A DNA stretch of 64,000 bases from Watersipora subatra. Its lineage: Eukaryota > Bryozoa > Gymnolaemata > Cheilostomatida > Watersiporidae. The stretch is from the NCBI RefSeq assembly GCF_963576615.1, contig NC_088716.1, forward strand, positions 59,164,228 through 59,228,227. Reading direction: 5' to 3'. Below are positions 1 to 13,400 of this stretch, one piece after another (positions within the stretch are counted from its first letter, which is position 1; the number at the start of each line of letters is the position of its first letter). Under the pieces are notes generated by a model. The model searched no databases and was not told the DNA's origin. It saw nothing but the letters and a program-made list of their open reading frames with translations. The position numbers and the translations under genes are program-made.

Positions 1-917
1 CCTGAAGGTAACGCCTTACGCCAGACTGTCAGCATAGTTCTTGTCTATTCAGATACTTGTTTATCCAGTCATCTTGGTGTCAGCCATTTAATGGATTTTG
101 AAGCCATATATAGCCGCTGAGTAGAAATATTTCTGGCCCGTAGCACATCACTTTGAAGCACTCATTAACATTTGACAATTATCATGAGCAAAAAAATTTC
201 TAACCTCTGAACAATAACTGACTAGAGTTTAATTATTAGTAAAAATAGGGTATTTTACTTCACAAATTGCAATTAATATGCAAATTTTCAGTTAGCTTCC
301 AGTCTCTTACCCCATATATTTAATCTAAAAACATTTTATTTGCTATTACCACATTTATTATGAGTTATGCATTTTAATTACATTTCTTCTATGTTAATGG
401 TTTACCAGAACTGCAGCTATATGTATGCTAGCTTGTTATAGACTTTGTGTCCAAAATAATCTCAGTTTTCATTTTTGTTCTACGATTACATGTCTTCTGT
501 GATTATCCACTGTAACTCTCCACGTTCACATGACTTCCTGAATAAGTATTTTGGTTTGAAAATGTAGATCAGCTGTTAGCTCTAAGTAGCGATATGAAAG
601 CTAATGCGTCGTGCAGATTGGGCAGAAGTTAATACAAATATTTCATGCGTTTCTAATCATGTCAAGGAACTTGTGTGCTTCTTCCATCGCCTGTCACGAT
701 GTGAGTGGTAAGAAACATATGTGATATACATTGTAGGTCCACTTAGATACAGTCTTACAGATACGCGTAAAATCGTCACCTTAAGCATCTAATATATTCA
801 ACATCAAATCCAACATATACTGGCAGTGTAAATGCTTTAGTTGTGCACAAATTAAAAATAACAAACTATCTTTTCTCTAGCGGAAAAGACATTGATTTTA
901 TTTTCCTGTTTGACAAT

Positions 918-1225
918 GAAGTCGCACAAACCTTTAATAAATTTTATCAGAAAGTATCAATATTTTACTATCGTTTGCAATTGTTTGTGATGTTTGAGGC
1001 GATTTGCCTGCCGGGTCGTTTAAAGAATAAAATCGACCAAAATTGATCGTGGGAAAACAATCAAATGGAGCAAATGTGCGATTATGACACCTATAGTTGC
1101 AAAGTGACCGACAGAAAGAAGATGCGTAACGCTGCAACTCAAATGCAGAAGCTGATATCGACTATTGCGATGGTAGCAACTAGTGACGTCATTTCGGACG
1201 TATTTCTCTCCTTTGTTTCTAGCAG
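918..1225. mobile_element. palindromic MITE-like family, partial copy A
   Basis: Carries the family's left arm: TTTTATCAGAAAGTATCAAT, TGATGTTTGAGGCGATTTG, then GCGATTATGACACCTATAG, TTGCAAAG, and the centre CAACTAGTGACGTCATTTCG. The right arm is missing. Confidence 0.7.
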
Positions 1226-1738
1226 TGAAGTCGTTCATTTTTCTTTCTTTTATAGCGATGCCTTCGGCCTCGGCTTTTCTATAAAAATCCTCAGGTTGTT
1301 AATATGGTGAGACATGTTATAGGATTAGTAGCATTGACTTATCTAGTTCAATTAACACAAAACACCCAATGTCTAAGAAAACTTAGGCATCTCAAAAACT
1401 TACTAAAGAAAGTTTGAAAGGTAAAATGAGGCCATGAAATATCTATCAGCAGGTAAAACCTGGCAGCTATGATGTGTCTGCTACTTATAATCACCAATCA
1501 ACAGGAATGTCATGCAAGGCAAGATTGTAAAGTGCTTTATGAATGAAGGAAAATGATCCCATCAAGTGAGAATTACAAATTGGTTTAATAACGCGAAGAA
1601 TATAAACATCGGCCCTGCTGTTTGGTCAGAATTCAAATGTTGTTTACAGTTGTGTAATATAATTTATCATTTTATGAAAAGAACAGTGTCAAAGGGAAAA
1701 TATTTAATGCCATTTCCTTTAAAACTAGGTGTGAGTTC

Positions 1739-2330
1739 CAACTACACTGTAATATACTAATTATGCTGTATTATACTAATTATACTGTACTATACTAGCT
1801 ATACTGTATTATACTAACTACACTGTATTATACTAACTACACTGTAATATACTAACTATACTGTATTATACTAACTATACTGTATTATACTAACTATACT
1901 GTATTATACTAGCAATACTGTATTATACTAACTATACTGTATTATACTAACTATACTGCATTATACTAACTATACTGTATTATACTAACTATACTGTATT
2001 ATACTAACTACACTGTATTATGTTAACTATACTGTATTATACTAACTATACTGTATTATACTAACTATACTGTATTATAATAACTATACTGTATTATACT
2101 AACTATACTGTATTATAGTAACTATACTGTATTATACTAACTATACTGTACTATACTAACTATACTGTACAGTATTAACTACACTGCATTTTACTAATTA
2201 CACTGTGTAATACTAACTACACTGTGTGACACCAACTACATTATGTTATACCAACTACACTATGTTATAGTAACTACACTATGTTATAGTAACTACACTG
2301 TATTACACTAATTACACTGCGTTACAACAG
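1739..2330. repeat. 19-bp minisatellite
   Basis: About 30 tandem units of ACTAACTATACTGTATTAT and variants; units diverge toward the right end (TACACTGTGTAATACTAAC). Confidence 0.93.
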
Positions 2331-2654
2331 CTGTGCCATAAAAACAGCTATACTAATGGTTTTTTGATGTATACTAGTGGGAGGGAACCCTTAACACTAT
2401 TAAACTGACCCAAAATCTCTCTGTAATGTTATATTTGCACAGACAACTCATGTGAACCTGAATTGAATGACATCTTACTCATGAGTTTTCTGCAACTTTT
2501 TTAAACTGCCTTAGACAGTTCATATGTTGGGCTAGCATTGTCTCTTGAAGAGCCTTTACAAAAATAGCCTTGACCTTTGAGAGTCAAGGCTGTCAGCTGG
2601 GACCTCTGGTTCTCAGTATTTTGACGCAAGCAGCGTTTTTATACTAAATTTTTA

Positions 2655-2880
2655 TATCAATGTCTATTAAAATATCTGTGTTCGTATCCAATTCTAGGTC
2701 AGTGCACATCAACAGACACATGTACATCATCATGTGCATGGTAATGTCTATGTTAATTTCTATTTCTATGCCAACATCTATGTTTACGTCTATGCTAATA
2801 TCCTTGTCTATGGCTATGTCTTTGTCATTGCCCATTTTCATTCTTATGTCAGTCTTCGTGTCCATATCTCATAGACACAA
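2655..2880. repeat. degenerate TCTATG-type low-complexity array
   Basis: Loose repeats of TCTATG / TTAATTTC / TATGTC. Short frames on both strands here are repeat products. Confidence 0.7.
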
Positions 2881-3188
2881 GCATGACTATGAGACATAAG
2901 TATGTCCCATAAACATGGGCGTGTCTGTGGGACATAGAAATATGTTATAGACTCTGGATGGTATGTTTCCACCATTGGAGCTAACTCATTCAACCTGATC
3001 TCTCTGTTTCTACTCACCATATCGCATGAATCATCTGCCGTTTGGTTAATCTCATCTCCCCCAGGCGTTGAGGCCGCTGCCTTGAGTACATCAAAATTTT
3101 ATCTGTCACGATTGTCTACTATTCTTGTTTCAAACATCTGGAGAATCTTTCTTCTTTGTCGCTCTGCTTAAACTCTGTTTCAAACTTC

Positions 3189-3268
3189 TTCTGCCACACT
3201 GCTGCCACACTGCTGCCATACTGCTGCCACACTGCCGTCACACTGCCGCCACACTGCTGCCACACTGG
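3189..3268. repeat. 12-bp minisatellite (CTGCTGCCACAC)
   Basis: Six to seven near-perfect units of CTGCTGCCACAC. The frame over it reads HCCHTAAILLPHC and is a repeat product. Confidence 0.85.
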
Positions 3269-3719
3269 CTGCTGTGTTGTGCTTTTCATCACTCATGCTT
3301 CTTTCTATTTCACTGGCTTAGAAGCATTTTAGAGGCACAAGTTGTTCCTCATGTGTAAAAACCTGTATGTCTATGTGGAGTTGTCTGTGTCTGTGCTTTT
3401 TATTCATTCAACATTGCCAGCATTCCTTGGATCAAAAAAAAGCTTTTGCTAACACAGAATGTTTTACCATTGCATTCTTCACATTGGGAACAATACAGAG
3501 ATGCTAGTTACACCACCCACACACACCCTCGTCACTCTATCCTTTCCACCCACCACCTCCACCCAAACTCCTCCCAGCTCGTGTAATACTACTTTTGAAA
3601 CCGTGCAAGATGCTGTTGAAAATGACGCTTTCTGCTTAAACGATAGATCCTAATGACGTCACATCGATAACTTGGGTGTTCTTCAGTAATTTATGTATAT
3701 GATTAGCTAATCAACTGAA

Positions 3720-3785
3720 ATTGTAAGCTGAAAAGTCTGTATAAGAGAACAAGTTTAAAGTTATACAGACTTTTCAGCTTACAAT
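3720..3785. repeat. perfect 25-bp inverted repeat
   Basis: 3720-3744 and 3761-3785 are exact reverse complements (outer ATTGTAAGCTG/CAGCTTACAAT) around a 16-nt loop, directly followed by a 15-bp satellite. Confidence 0.9.
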
Positions 3786-3870
3786 TACTGCTATTACTAG
3801 TACTGCTATTACTAGTACTATTATTACAAGTACTATTATTACTAGTACTATTATTACAAGTACTATTATT
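3786..3870. repeat. 15-bp minisatellite
   Basis: Five to six units alternating TACTATTATTACTAG and TACTATTATTACAAG, beside the 25-bp inverted repeat. Confidence 0.85.
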
Positions 3871-4809
3871 CTTCAATAATAGTACTTACAAAAGTCCTAT
3901 TATTGATGAATAATATTGAAGCCCTAATGATGCAAAAACTTGTATCATTTATGGAATAACTAAACAGGTCGATGGTAGGCCCTGTTGCACTCAGCCCAGA
4001 CTACAGATAACCTTGACCCTCATCGCACCATATTGGCGCTTGATTGGAACATTGTTACATCACTTAGCTAATTATGGTTGCAATAAAAGCACTTTGGACT
4101 TTTTAGAAAACTACCAGAAAGTTATGTTTGCCTTTGTAATGAAACTAGCAACACGGGTATTAAAAAAAATAACAAAACGCCATGAATAAAATATCGGTTT
4201 GCAAGTTTAGCTTTGACACAAAGCCTTCGCTAGTTGCTCTAAAATATCAGCCTGTCTACTAAACATGTTTATCATTGCAAAGTCTTTCTCTGGCAGCGGC
4301 TGCCGGATTCTCTAACATAAATAGGTAATGCCTCTTGTTGGATTCTGTCTATATAAGAATGACCAAACGGCGAATGAATATTTTTAATGGCTAGAATATG
4401 CTTGACTCAGCTTGACTTTAGCATCTTTGTCTTTCAGTTGCGTCAACCGCCCTATGAAGAAAGATGGTGATTATCTGTTCTCAAGCATCCCGCAGCCTTC
4501 AACTTCTCAAAAGTGTGAGTCAAACAAAATTATGTAAAAGAGATTAACTTTAGCCTCTCCCATAGCCTGATGCTGAGACTGCATTCTGTTTATGATGCGG
4601 TGGCTTCGGTATTGTGAAGGCTGTTGTTGTTTTCAAAGTCAGTACATCGTAATATTCTGCTGCAATCTTGACAACGAACTGCCTCTGTGTTGTAACAGCA
4701 TTGCTCAGTGTCTGGCGAAGGAATGTGGCTCTTCTTAGGAATGGAGCCCTAAGGCTTGTCCACGATTGTAAACTTTACCAAAAATGCAAAAATTGTTTCT
4801 TGGTTGCTT

Positions 4810-5026
4810 GAATACTATATGTATTCTACCCTAGTATGCTGAATACTATATGTATTCTACCCTAGTATGCTGGATACTATATGTATTCTACCCTAGTATG
4901 CTGAATACTATATGTATTCTACCCTAGTATGCTGAATACTATATGTATTCAACCCTAGTATGCTGAATACTATATGTATTCAACCCTAGTATGCTGAATA
5001 CTATATGTATTCTACCCTAGTATGCT
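4810..5026. repeat. 31-bp minisatellite, 7 units
   Basis: Seven units of exactly 31 bp beginning GAATACTATATGTATTC and ending CCCTAGTATGCT; three point variants only (GGATAC, TTCAACC). Confidence 0.95.
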
Positions 5027-5080
5027 GGCGTGCGCCAAGAGTGTAATAAGTGTATGCACAACTATTATTTGCTTTGGAAA

Positions 5081-5220
5081 TGTGGTGGAGTGGTGCATAT
5101 GGTAGCACCATTGGTTGGGACCCAAAGATCTGTGTTTGATTCCTGGGCAGTGCAATCTTTTTCCTAACGTTTCTTAGCATGGCTTTGGACAGCCGGACAA
5201 TCACGGCTCCTATTATAGTG
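5081..5220 (+). mobile_element. tRNA-derived SINE, copy 1
   Basis: A box near GGTGGAGTGGTGCATATGG and B box TGTTTGATTCC, then a body with CTTAGCATGGCTTTGGACAG. The same order of blocks occurs on the other strand at 27788-27945, which defines a family. It starts just past the 31-bp satellite. Confidence 0.65.
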
Positions 5221-6109
5221 AACATTTCAATTTGCGGAACAGTCTAGAAGCTGTTCAGATCTTTGTTTCCATTATCATGACTTTTCAATGAGATCAGAAG
5301 ATCTATTGGTTTCTGTGATGAGCCAATCGCGTCACTATTGCATAAACATACCTCACATATTCTTGGTCAAATAATGTGAAGTGTGCATTAGGAAAAATGT
5401 TGAATTAATTTACCAAAGATTCTCACCATCCTATCCGACTTGATTCTGTTTGAGTTCACTAAGTCTCTGAGTAATTGCGTAGGCTGAGGACAGAGGCAAG
5501 GTGGTAGTAACAACTCTAACAACTCAACGGCAGCCATAATCACCAATGATGATTATACTTTGGGGTACCACATGATCTGGCTCTTATAAGCTAATCTACT
5601 TCCTTTACCAGATAATACGATAAATAGATAATACGATAAATAAATAAGAAATACTCTTTCCTTCGATTGTTTTTACTGCGAACAGTTTTGTTTTTAGCTC
5701 AGCAAATTAGGGCTGAAACAAATTACGGGATGTATTTTCCATAATCCCCGTAATAAGCTGTTATGTAATGTTAAATAATAGCCTGCAAAAAATGAAATAT
5801 TGTAAGATTGATTTAGAAAAAATTACATTTCAGCCGCAAATTAAATCTTTTGCACGAAACAAGCTAAAATGAATATAGAGAGTTGAGATTGGTCGGCTTC
5901 AGAGAAGATGCAAATTAGTGTTATAGACTTCGTTCGTAACGGCAAGAATTTGATTGTACAAACTAAAGGGGCGGTTGTAACTGATGCAAGGGAAACTATC
6001 AGTACATGAAATTACAAGGTGTTTAATACATGATTCATCAACGCGCTGTGGCAAATACCAAAAATAATATTAATGTATAAAAGAGGACGACCCCGAACTG
6101 CTGACTTTC

Positions 6110-6262
6110 AGGCTCAGCACCTTGAATACACATGCTATTGTGCATTGGGACCTGCATCACTACTTTCACGGCTAATAATTGATAAAATATTTATATATGT
6201 AGTTTTATTTTCTTCAATATTATTAATTACAGATTATGATCAATGTGAATAAAACAAAACAA
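6110..6262. repeat. dispersed repeat, copy 1
   Basis: Shares GACCTGCATCACTACTTTCA, TTATTAATTACAGATT and GTGAATAAAACAAAAC-type blocks with 31815-31955. Confidence 0.7.
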
Positions 6263-9066
6263 AAGTTAACTTTGTCATTTGTTCTTTCTTTGAGATGAAG
6301 TGAAGTTTCTCTTTCTGTTTTCTGGCACTCGGTAGCGAGGTGTGTAGCATTATTGTGTGTAATTGTTAAAAGACAACTCTTGCTATCAGATAGATATTTA
6401 TGGTATCAAATTACTTTCATATTGCGTTTCGTTCAGACACCATTTTTAGTCTGTGGTTTCTCTCTTAAGCTTACAAACAAGTTCTTTACCCAAATAATTG
6501 GCTTCCGTGAAACTTTCTGTTGTTTTTGTTTTTATTATTTTGGTACTTATAATTGCTAGATATGAAGTAGAGAAGGTAAACCAACAACTGCACTAAAAAT
6601 AGTAACTCTTTTAACCAGCCCCCAACCAACACCTCTCCATATTCATCTCTCTCCGACCGCTAGCCTCGCCACTATTCAATTAATAAGCTTCCTTTGGCCA
6701 TTGTTCTTTTTCACGAGACTATAACCCTACTCAGTCTTGTTTTTACAAATGTTTGCTTTCTCCCGACTCCTCGTATTCCCAGAGCAACCAGAGTTCAAGG
6801 CTGTCAGTTTACCGAGGCTGATAGGCAGCTCACTCGATACCCCTAACACCTCATAGCCGTTAATGTATTTTTTGTGCACGGATTAGGTTCACGCCTTCTA
6901 AGTTATTTGATGAATCATTGCTCGATATGGCTGGAGCATTTTTTCATACCTGCACGAATCATTTAGCAACAGTAGGTCAGAGTTTGAAAAAATATTGGAA
7001 TGTCAGTTTATATGTTTTGGTAGTCTGTGATCTTGAAATTTGAAAACTTTTAAAACTTTTTCAAAATTTTCAAACTCCCAACTTTGAAAATTTGTGAGCA
7101 TGCATTAATGAATGAATCATATATCAGCTATATGTTTTGGCTAAGTTGTTCAGCCTTAAATTTAGGGATTCTCCTGGATTCAGTTGTAAAATGATTAGGG
7201 GTGCGAGCACCCCTAAGGGGTGCAAACTGTTGTTCAAGGGAGTTCAATAACCAATCGGGAGAAAGGAGAAAATATATTTGTTATCACAACTTGCCTATAT
7301 AAATGCGGATTTTTATCTCTTCTATATATCAAAAATAAATATAACGCTATCCATCCTGAAATTGACCTGCTCATTTCACTTAGCCGCAAAGACCCAGGTT
7401 TCGACTAAATAAAAGCAGAGAAGAGGCAGGACAAATGTCAGAGATTATAAAGTGAGATTTTTTGTTTAGATGTAGCTGAGTAAAAACATTGCTCTTCTCA
7501 GAACCCCCTTTCAATAACATACTGTTTTCATATTTTCCGTATATGTCTGTTTTCCACTATGTTCTGAGCCATTTTTGTTTCTTTCAAAACAAGGGGTGCA
7601 AGAACCCCCTCCTCAGTCGTAAGGGATGCAGCGATGAACACGAATGGGGAAGCGCTGGCTTAATTGTTTAAGCCAGTCGTGAAAATAACTGTCTTTGCCA
7701 CGAATCTAACAAAGTAGTAACAGATTATTGCTAGGCAAGCCTTATAGATCTGTTTTCAAACCTTTACCATTTAGCCACAGACCAAAGTTGGTTCATTAAA
7801 GGAGAGGAAGTTTTCAATTACCCCAAATGTAGTTTGCCGGACCACAATCATAGATAACAACTGCCTCATGCAATATTTGGGTACTGTTGTCAACGTTGAC
7901 ATTCCTTTGGTGGTGTTTAGGATATTGCTGGAGCGGATACAAATAGAACTACATAATTTGCTATGTTTTATGTATTCATACATAACCATGAGGGATATTT
8001 CTTGGTTTCTGTATGAATTTTAAGCTGTATTTCTTGCCACAAAAATATGGTCAAAGATACTTTTGATGTTTAAAACCTTCTTGTATAATTAAACTCATTT
8101 GAGATTGGTGGCAAAATATGAAACCCCTAGTTGGTTGTGGGTGATTTATTATATGCCAGCAAGGAAACCATGCAAGTCATCTGGTGGTTTCCTCGCAATA
8201 GAACAAGATTCTCCCTAGTTGCACACCAATTCACTAGTCTTGTCAATTAAACTGCTCAATTTGGAGCAACTTTCTTTCACACCCGTTTCAACCATTTTGG
8301 CACCGTTTGGTGTTTTAGAGCTTCTAAAATGTGTTTATACAGCAAGTTGTAAACTATTATTGATAGCAAGTTTGAAAGCATGAAAATGTGTGAGAATATT
8401 AAAAATACACATAGCTTATTTCCTTTTGTGGTCTCTGATAGCTAGAACGCCGTGAGTAACTGAGCTAACATATTGTTAATGGCATTATATGCGGTGACAA
8501 ACGTTAATATTTTAAGTACAAATGTAGCTCAGATTCTATGGTTGTTATATTTAGCTGCTGCGCTGCGTGAAGTCATAGTTCAAGGTCGCTGCGCGTTGAC
8601 TCAACTGTTTGTCCTGTTAACCACTCGCTATCAATATCTGACCTAAATCTAAATGCACTGGTTATCTGAAGGTTTTCCAATAGATGGCTGTTCGGGCTTC
8701 CACTGTAATGTAAGATCTCTGCCAATCCAATAATTATATATTGATTCCACTACAGATCTGAAGATTATATGATAAATGTTGTTAATGGTTTCAAATTATG
8801 AAGGATAGTTAGTTGTTACGTGTATTCATTAAAATCGTTGTGAAGATTTTGCGACTTCCTCAGCAGATTATCATGAGAAGTTATAAAAATGTAGTTCTGT
8901 CACAAATAAGTGACACTAGTGATAAAATTATTATTATTAGCCTAGTTCATCGCACTAAACAAGAAGTAAAGGAGTGAAAATACTGGAGAGAAAACTCTCT
9001 TTAGTCTTCCATGGATCTTACACCTTTTACATTGCAGTATCTACAACTGTTTATCAGTGCAAAATA

Positions 9067-9618
9067 TTGGGTATAGCAGTGAGTATAGTAGTAGGTATAG
9101 CAGTAGGTATAGCGGTAGGTATACATAGTAGTGGGTATAGTAGTGGGTATAGTATTGGGTATAGTAGTGAGTATAGTAGTAGGTATAGTAGTGGGCAGAG
9201 TAGTAGGTATAGTAGTAGGTAATAGCAGTAGGTATAGTAGTAGGTATAGTAGTGGGTATAGCGGTAGGTATAGTAGTAGGTATAGTAGTGAGTATAGTAG
9301 TAGGTATAGTAGTGGGTATAGCGGTAGGTATAGTAATGGGTATAGTAGTGAGTATAGTAGTAGGTATAGTAGTGGGTATAGTAGTGGGTATAGTAGTGGG
9401 TATAGTAGTAGGTATAGTAGTAGGTTTAGTAGTGGGTATAGTAGTAGGTATAGCAGTAGGTATAGTAGTAGGTATAGTAGTAGGTATAGTAGTAGGTATA
9501 GTAGTGGGTATAGTAGTAGGTATAGTAGTGGGTATAGTAGTGGGTATAGTAGTGGGTATAGTAGTGGGTATAGTAGTAGGTAATAGCAGTAGGTATAGTA
9601 GTAGGTAATAGTAGTAGT
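9067..9618. repeat. 12-bp minisatellite (TATAGTAGTGGG / AGG)
   Basis: About 45 units of TATAGTAGTRGG. Because 12 is a multiple of 3, open frames of up to 218 codons arise on both strands (YSSG, VGIV, LLYP repeats); none has coding character. Confidence 0.95.
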
Positions 9619-10258
9619 TATTAAGAAAGTAACTGATACTGTCATCAAATCATTCACAAAGAAAAGGTAATAGACATGAATTTCTTTCTTTCACACGAGT
9701 ATAATTATATATTTTGGCGTGCTAAAAACTTTCAGAAGAAACAATAAATGATAGATAACCAACAATATATAAAAAATCAAAATTAAGTTGCATGTTATTT
9801 CGATGCCAAAAATTAAAGACATTACGAAAACAAAAAGGCACCCAAAAATATAAAAATAATTATAAACAGCGGCTATAAAAACTCAGATGAGCTTTTCGAA
9901 TGTAATTCTGTGTCATGGGTTAGCTAAAACTCAGTACATTACAAATAAAGCAGAATCTATGTAGGTTTGTGGAATTATGGAAAGACTTTAAAATTTTTTA
10001 AAGAGTTATCAGCTCGTGTTAGTCACCCACATATGTACAACATTGGATGGTAATAAATACTAGTGAAATTTAAAAATTGGGTCACTTGCTAAAAGCAAAT
10101 GCATTCTCATAGCCTATTAATACTTCAAAGATTCGGTGGAGCGGATTTTAAAGAGTGCATCGAGGAATCTCTGCCAGTAGCTTTTAATAATGATGATTAT
10201 AGTTAGAGCATTTGTGAAATAGCCTGACTTCCCCAGACTCTACAACCTTATGTCACAC

Positions 10259-10401
10259 CTGTAGCTGTCAAACACGGGTATACAGAGGAAGTTTTCATCG
10301 CATGGGTTTGGGTGGCAAGGAGGTCCGCTATACACTCTCACGCCGTGCTTGTTGCTGGCGCTATAGTACAGATCAGTTATTTCTTCTCCGTTAAAAGACG
10401 C
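10259..10401 (-). CDS. AGRN: agrin exon 32: LamG2 end and start of EGF-like 3
   Basis: 143 nt, phase 0 to 2 if the donor ACAG|GTGTGA is used. Reads SFNGEEITDLYYSASNKHGV, then PPCHPNPCDENFLCIPVFDS. The EGF has only its first Cys residues here. Without splicing the frame adds YRCDIRL and stops at 10240-10242, leaving the EGF without its last Cys pair. I prefer splicing to an unseen exon carrying the EGF end and LamG3. No polyadenylation signal is obvious below. Confidence 0.78.
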
Positions 10402-13400
10402 CTAAAATATTAAATAGTCATCAGTTAGACTGAGGTCTTATCAACTTAATAAGTGAGCCAACAGCGGGTAAAGGTGACAGGGTAGCATACTAAACTCTTA
10501 CAAAGCATCTACCTCTAAACATAAAAGCTAAGAATCATGTTTCTTTATAGAACAAACTGAGAAGAACAGCCTCAAAGCGCTCACCCATTGAATAACTCCT
10601 TGAAAACCAGGGTTATGCAAGAAATCTTTGTCATGCGCTACTTTGGGAGGCAATGCTCCTAGAGTTACCTCATCCTTTATGTTGAGGTGGGTCATGTCCC
10701 CCTACAATTATTCCGGCATACCAGTAACAAATGCTAAGAAAAGCGCAAGATAATTTGGCTATGCATTATTACATAGGGGAAGACAAAGATGGTAGGTTCA
10801 TGCAGACTTTGAACACAAACATGAATGAATCAAGTAAAAGGTGTCCAAATAGCAAGCTTTCTGTTGAATATGCAAAATTTTCATGGAAGTTGTCATTCCA
10901 TGTTGGACAACCAGAATCGTTGCTTTGCATTTCACGAGCACACAACTTCTTCAATAAATAACTCCAATTTCGCTACACCAAATTTACAGGCTTTAACTTT
11001 ATACTCGTTGGTTATATAGTATTACAATAGTAACACTATATCAGAAGGATCTGTATCAGAAAGTAACACTGTATCAGAAAGCAATCAGAAGGAGAATGAC
11101 AATGGGTATTTGTTAAACCTACTAGTAACAGCATAAGGTTATAACTGGTTTTTGCTGACTATAAGAGAATCTGAACAGATGGCATTTCCTTACTACTACT
11201 GTTGTTGCTACTATTACTATTGTAACACTAGCAACAATAGTAATAGTAGTAACAACAGTAGTAGTAAGGAAATGCCATCTGTTCAGATTCTCTTATAGTC
11301 AGCAAAAACCAGTTATAACCTTATGCTGTTACTAGTAGGTTTAACAAATACCCATTGTCATTCTCCTTCTGATTGCTTTCATAATTTCTATTTGCATGTG
11401 AATATGAACTGAGCATTTGCTGGATATATATATTTTCAACAATGGATATATGTTGAAGCATGATTTGTAATTAAAAAAGATTAGAAATTGTTTAGAACAC
11501 TTCAAGTACAGAGTAACTAGACGTTTCGAGGATTTAGTATTTCCGGATAAAACGAATGTAATTTACACGTAAGTATCTACGTATGTAACCAGAGAGACTC
11601 TAAAACAAAACAGACACGCAAGGAGATAGTTGCAGAAGACAAATAGGAGTCAAAGAAATATAAAATGCGTTCTCTCAGCACTTACCATACTATTGATAGT
11701 CTGAGATGTTTCTCCATTTATGGACAATGAAGCTGTTTTTCCTGTTCGGTTCAGTGACAGCATCGTCCATTGAGTTATAGAGACTTTCTTATTAAGCCTA
11801 GAAAAACACGCAAATATTATAGAACAACCCATTATACAATTTGACACTTAAAGCAGCCTGTATAATTTAGGCGCATAATGAGGTTTACCTTAAAGTTGTC
11901 ACTCCTGAACCAAGGTCAAACCTAAGAACTGGAACCAGATCTTCGAGAGAGAGCAAAAGGAAATCTCCTGTACCATCGGCATGCTGGCTCGCAAAGAAAA
12001 GTAATCCTGAAATCGGAGATAAAACTCAAACAATTGAGGGATTTAATAAGTTATAAATTTAAATTTCAATCAATTTTAAAATTTAAATTTTATAATTTTT
12101 TGTTTTTGCCACAAAAGATATAATCACATATCTACTATATGTTTATGCAGCAAAATCAATGATTTCATTAATAAAAGATTGGTAGGAAAACTCCTAAACA
12201 TTTGTTAATACTTATCAATTACATATACAGTATGCAGTGAGTGAAGCTAAACATTGTCTGCACAATTGGTTCAACAATAATACTTTAATACTGACCATCT
12301 GCGTGCGTAGTGTAGATGACTAGGCCTATGGACAGTCTATAACTCGATAGCTTGGGAATTCTATACTGCAGGTAACTGTTGCCTGTAAATCTTGGCACAT
12401 CCAATACACTACTTCCTGTTGGTCGTAGAATGTCACGAGCTCGTTTCAATTGTTTCTCACACCTCTCACCTGACAAAATGTCTCTTCTGATAAAAAGCTG
12501 AAGGTAACATCAGAAAGCATATTTATAGATTTCAAGCTACCATCAATGTGATGCAGCTCCACAAATTGCTTCAAATCAGAAGGTTTGAAATCGTTGTTAG
12601 TTTTTAAAGTTGTCATTAACTGGTTCACATGAAATCGGAAGTTTTTTTGTGTTTATGCTGCTACTTTCAACATGTACTCTAAGTTCGATACATTGAATAA
12701 GTTTTCCTTTTAGGTTTCCACGCTATAGGATGAGCAGTTGGGTACCAATCAGTGTATTTGAAGTAGTGGAATTTATTCATTTTAAAATAGTGTTCTCCCG
12801 ACCAAAGCAACAGCTTGTCAAGATTGAAAAATTGGGCTCCTACAACTTTATACAATACAAAACTTTACATGTAATTCTGGCTACATTTCATTGTGTGCTA
12901 AAAGGAACCAGTAGTTTTTGTACTCAGGTTTTGTTGAATCTGTGCCAAACTCACCCCCAAATGAGGCTTTGCAAGTGCATTTGAAGTTTGCTGCATTTAG
13001 CATGCTGCAGGTGCCATTATTTAGGCAGGGTTTCATCAGGCAAGGATCGCTTGAGCACTGCCCTGCAAGATACACAGCATCAAAGGTACTACAGTTACCT
13101 CTACTGTCAAGGGTACTACATCTACCTCTATCATCAAGGGTACTACATCTACCTCTACCATTAAGGGTACTACATCTACCTCTACCGTCAAGAGTACTAC
13201 AGCTACTTCTACCATCAAGGGTACTACATCTACCTCTACCATCAACGGTACTACATCTACCTCTACCAACAAGGGTACTACATCTACCTATATCATCAAA
13301 GGTACTACAGTCCCTCTAACATTAAGGGAACTGCGGTTACCTCTACCTTCTCCAACAAATGTGCCACAATTTTATAAATATAAAGACAGTATGGAGTTTA

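Larger units (their letters stand above)
1..10200. other. no supported gene: agrin last intron or downstream DNA
   Basis: Apart from the repeats listed (copy A of the fold-back family, the 19-, 12-, 15-, 31- and 12-bp arrays, a SINE and a dispersed repeat) I see no exon with agrin character. Short frames are scattered and AT-rich. If LamG3 follows exon 32 by splicing, this stretch is an intron; otherwise it is intergenic. Confidence 0.5.

Noticed and set aside
9001..9657. Long open frames on both strands (up to 218 codons)
   Set aside because: They follow the 12-bp satellite; the unit is a multiple of 3, so all frames stay open. Products are pure LLYP, YSSG or VGIV repeats.
12469..12628. Minus-strand frame reading QFVELHHIDGSLK, resembling a LamG strand
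   Set aside because: The EGF end (ERCEK) and LamG2 start are encoded in frame by the exon at 12296-12469, preceded by a good acceptor; this upstream frame does not join exon 27 in phase.
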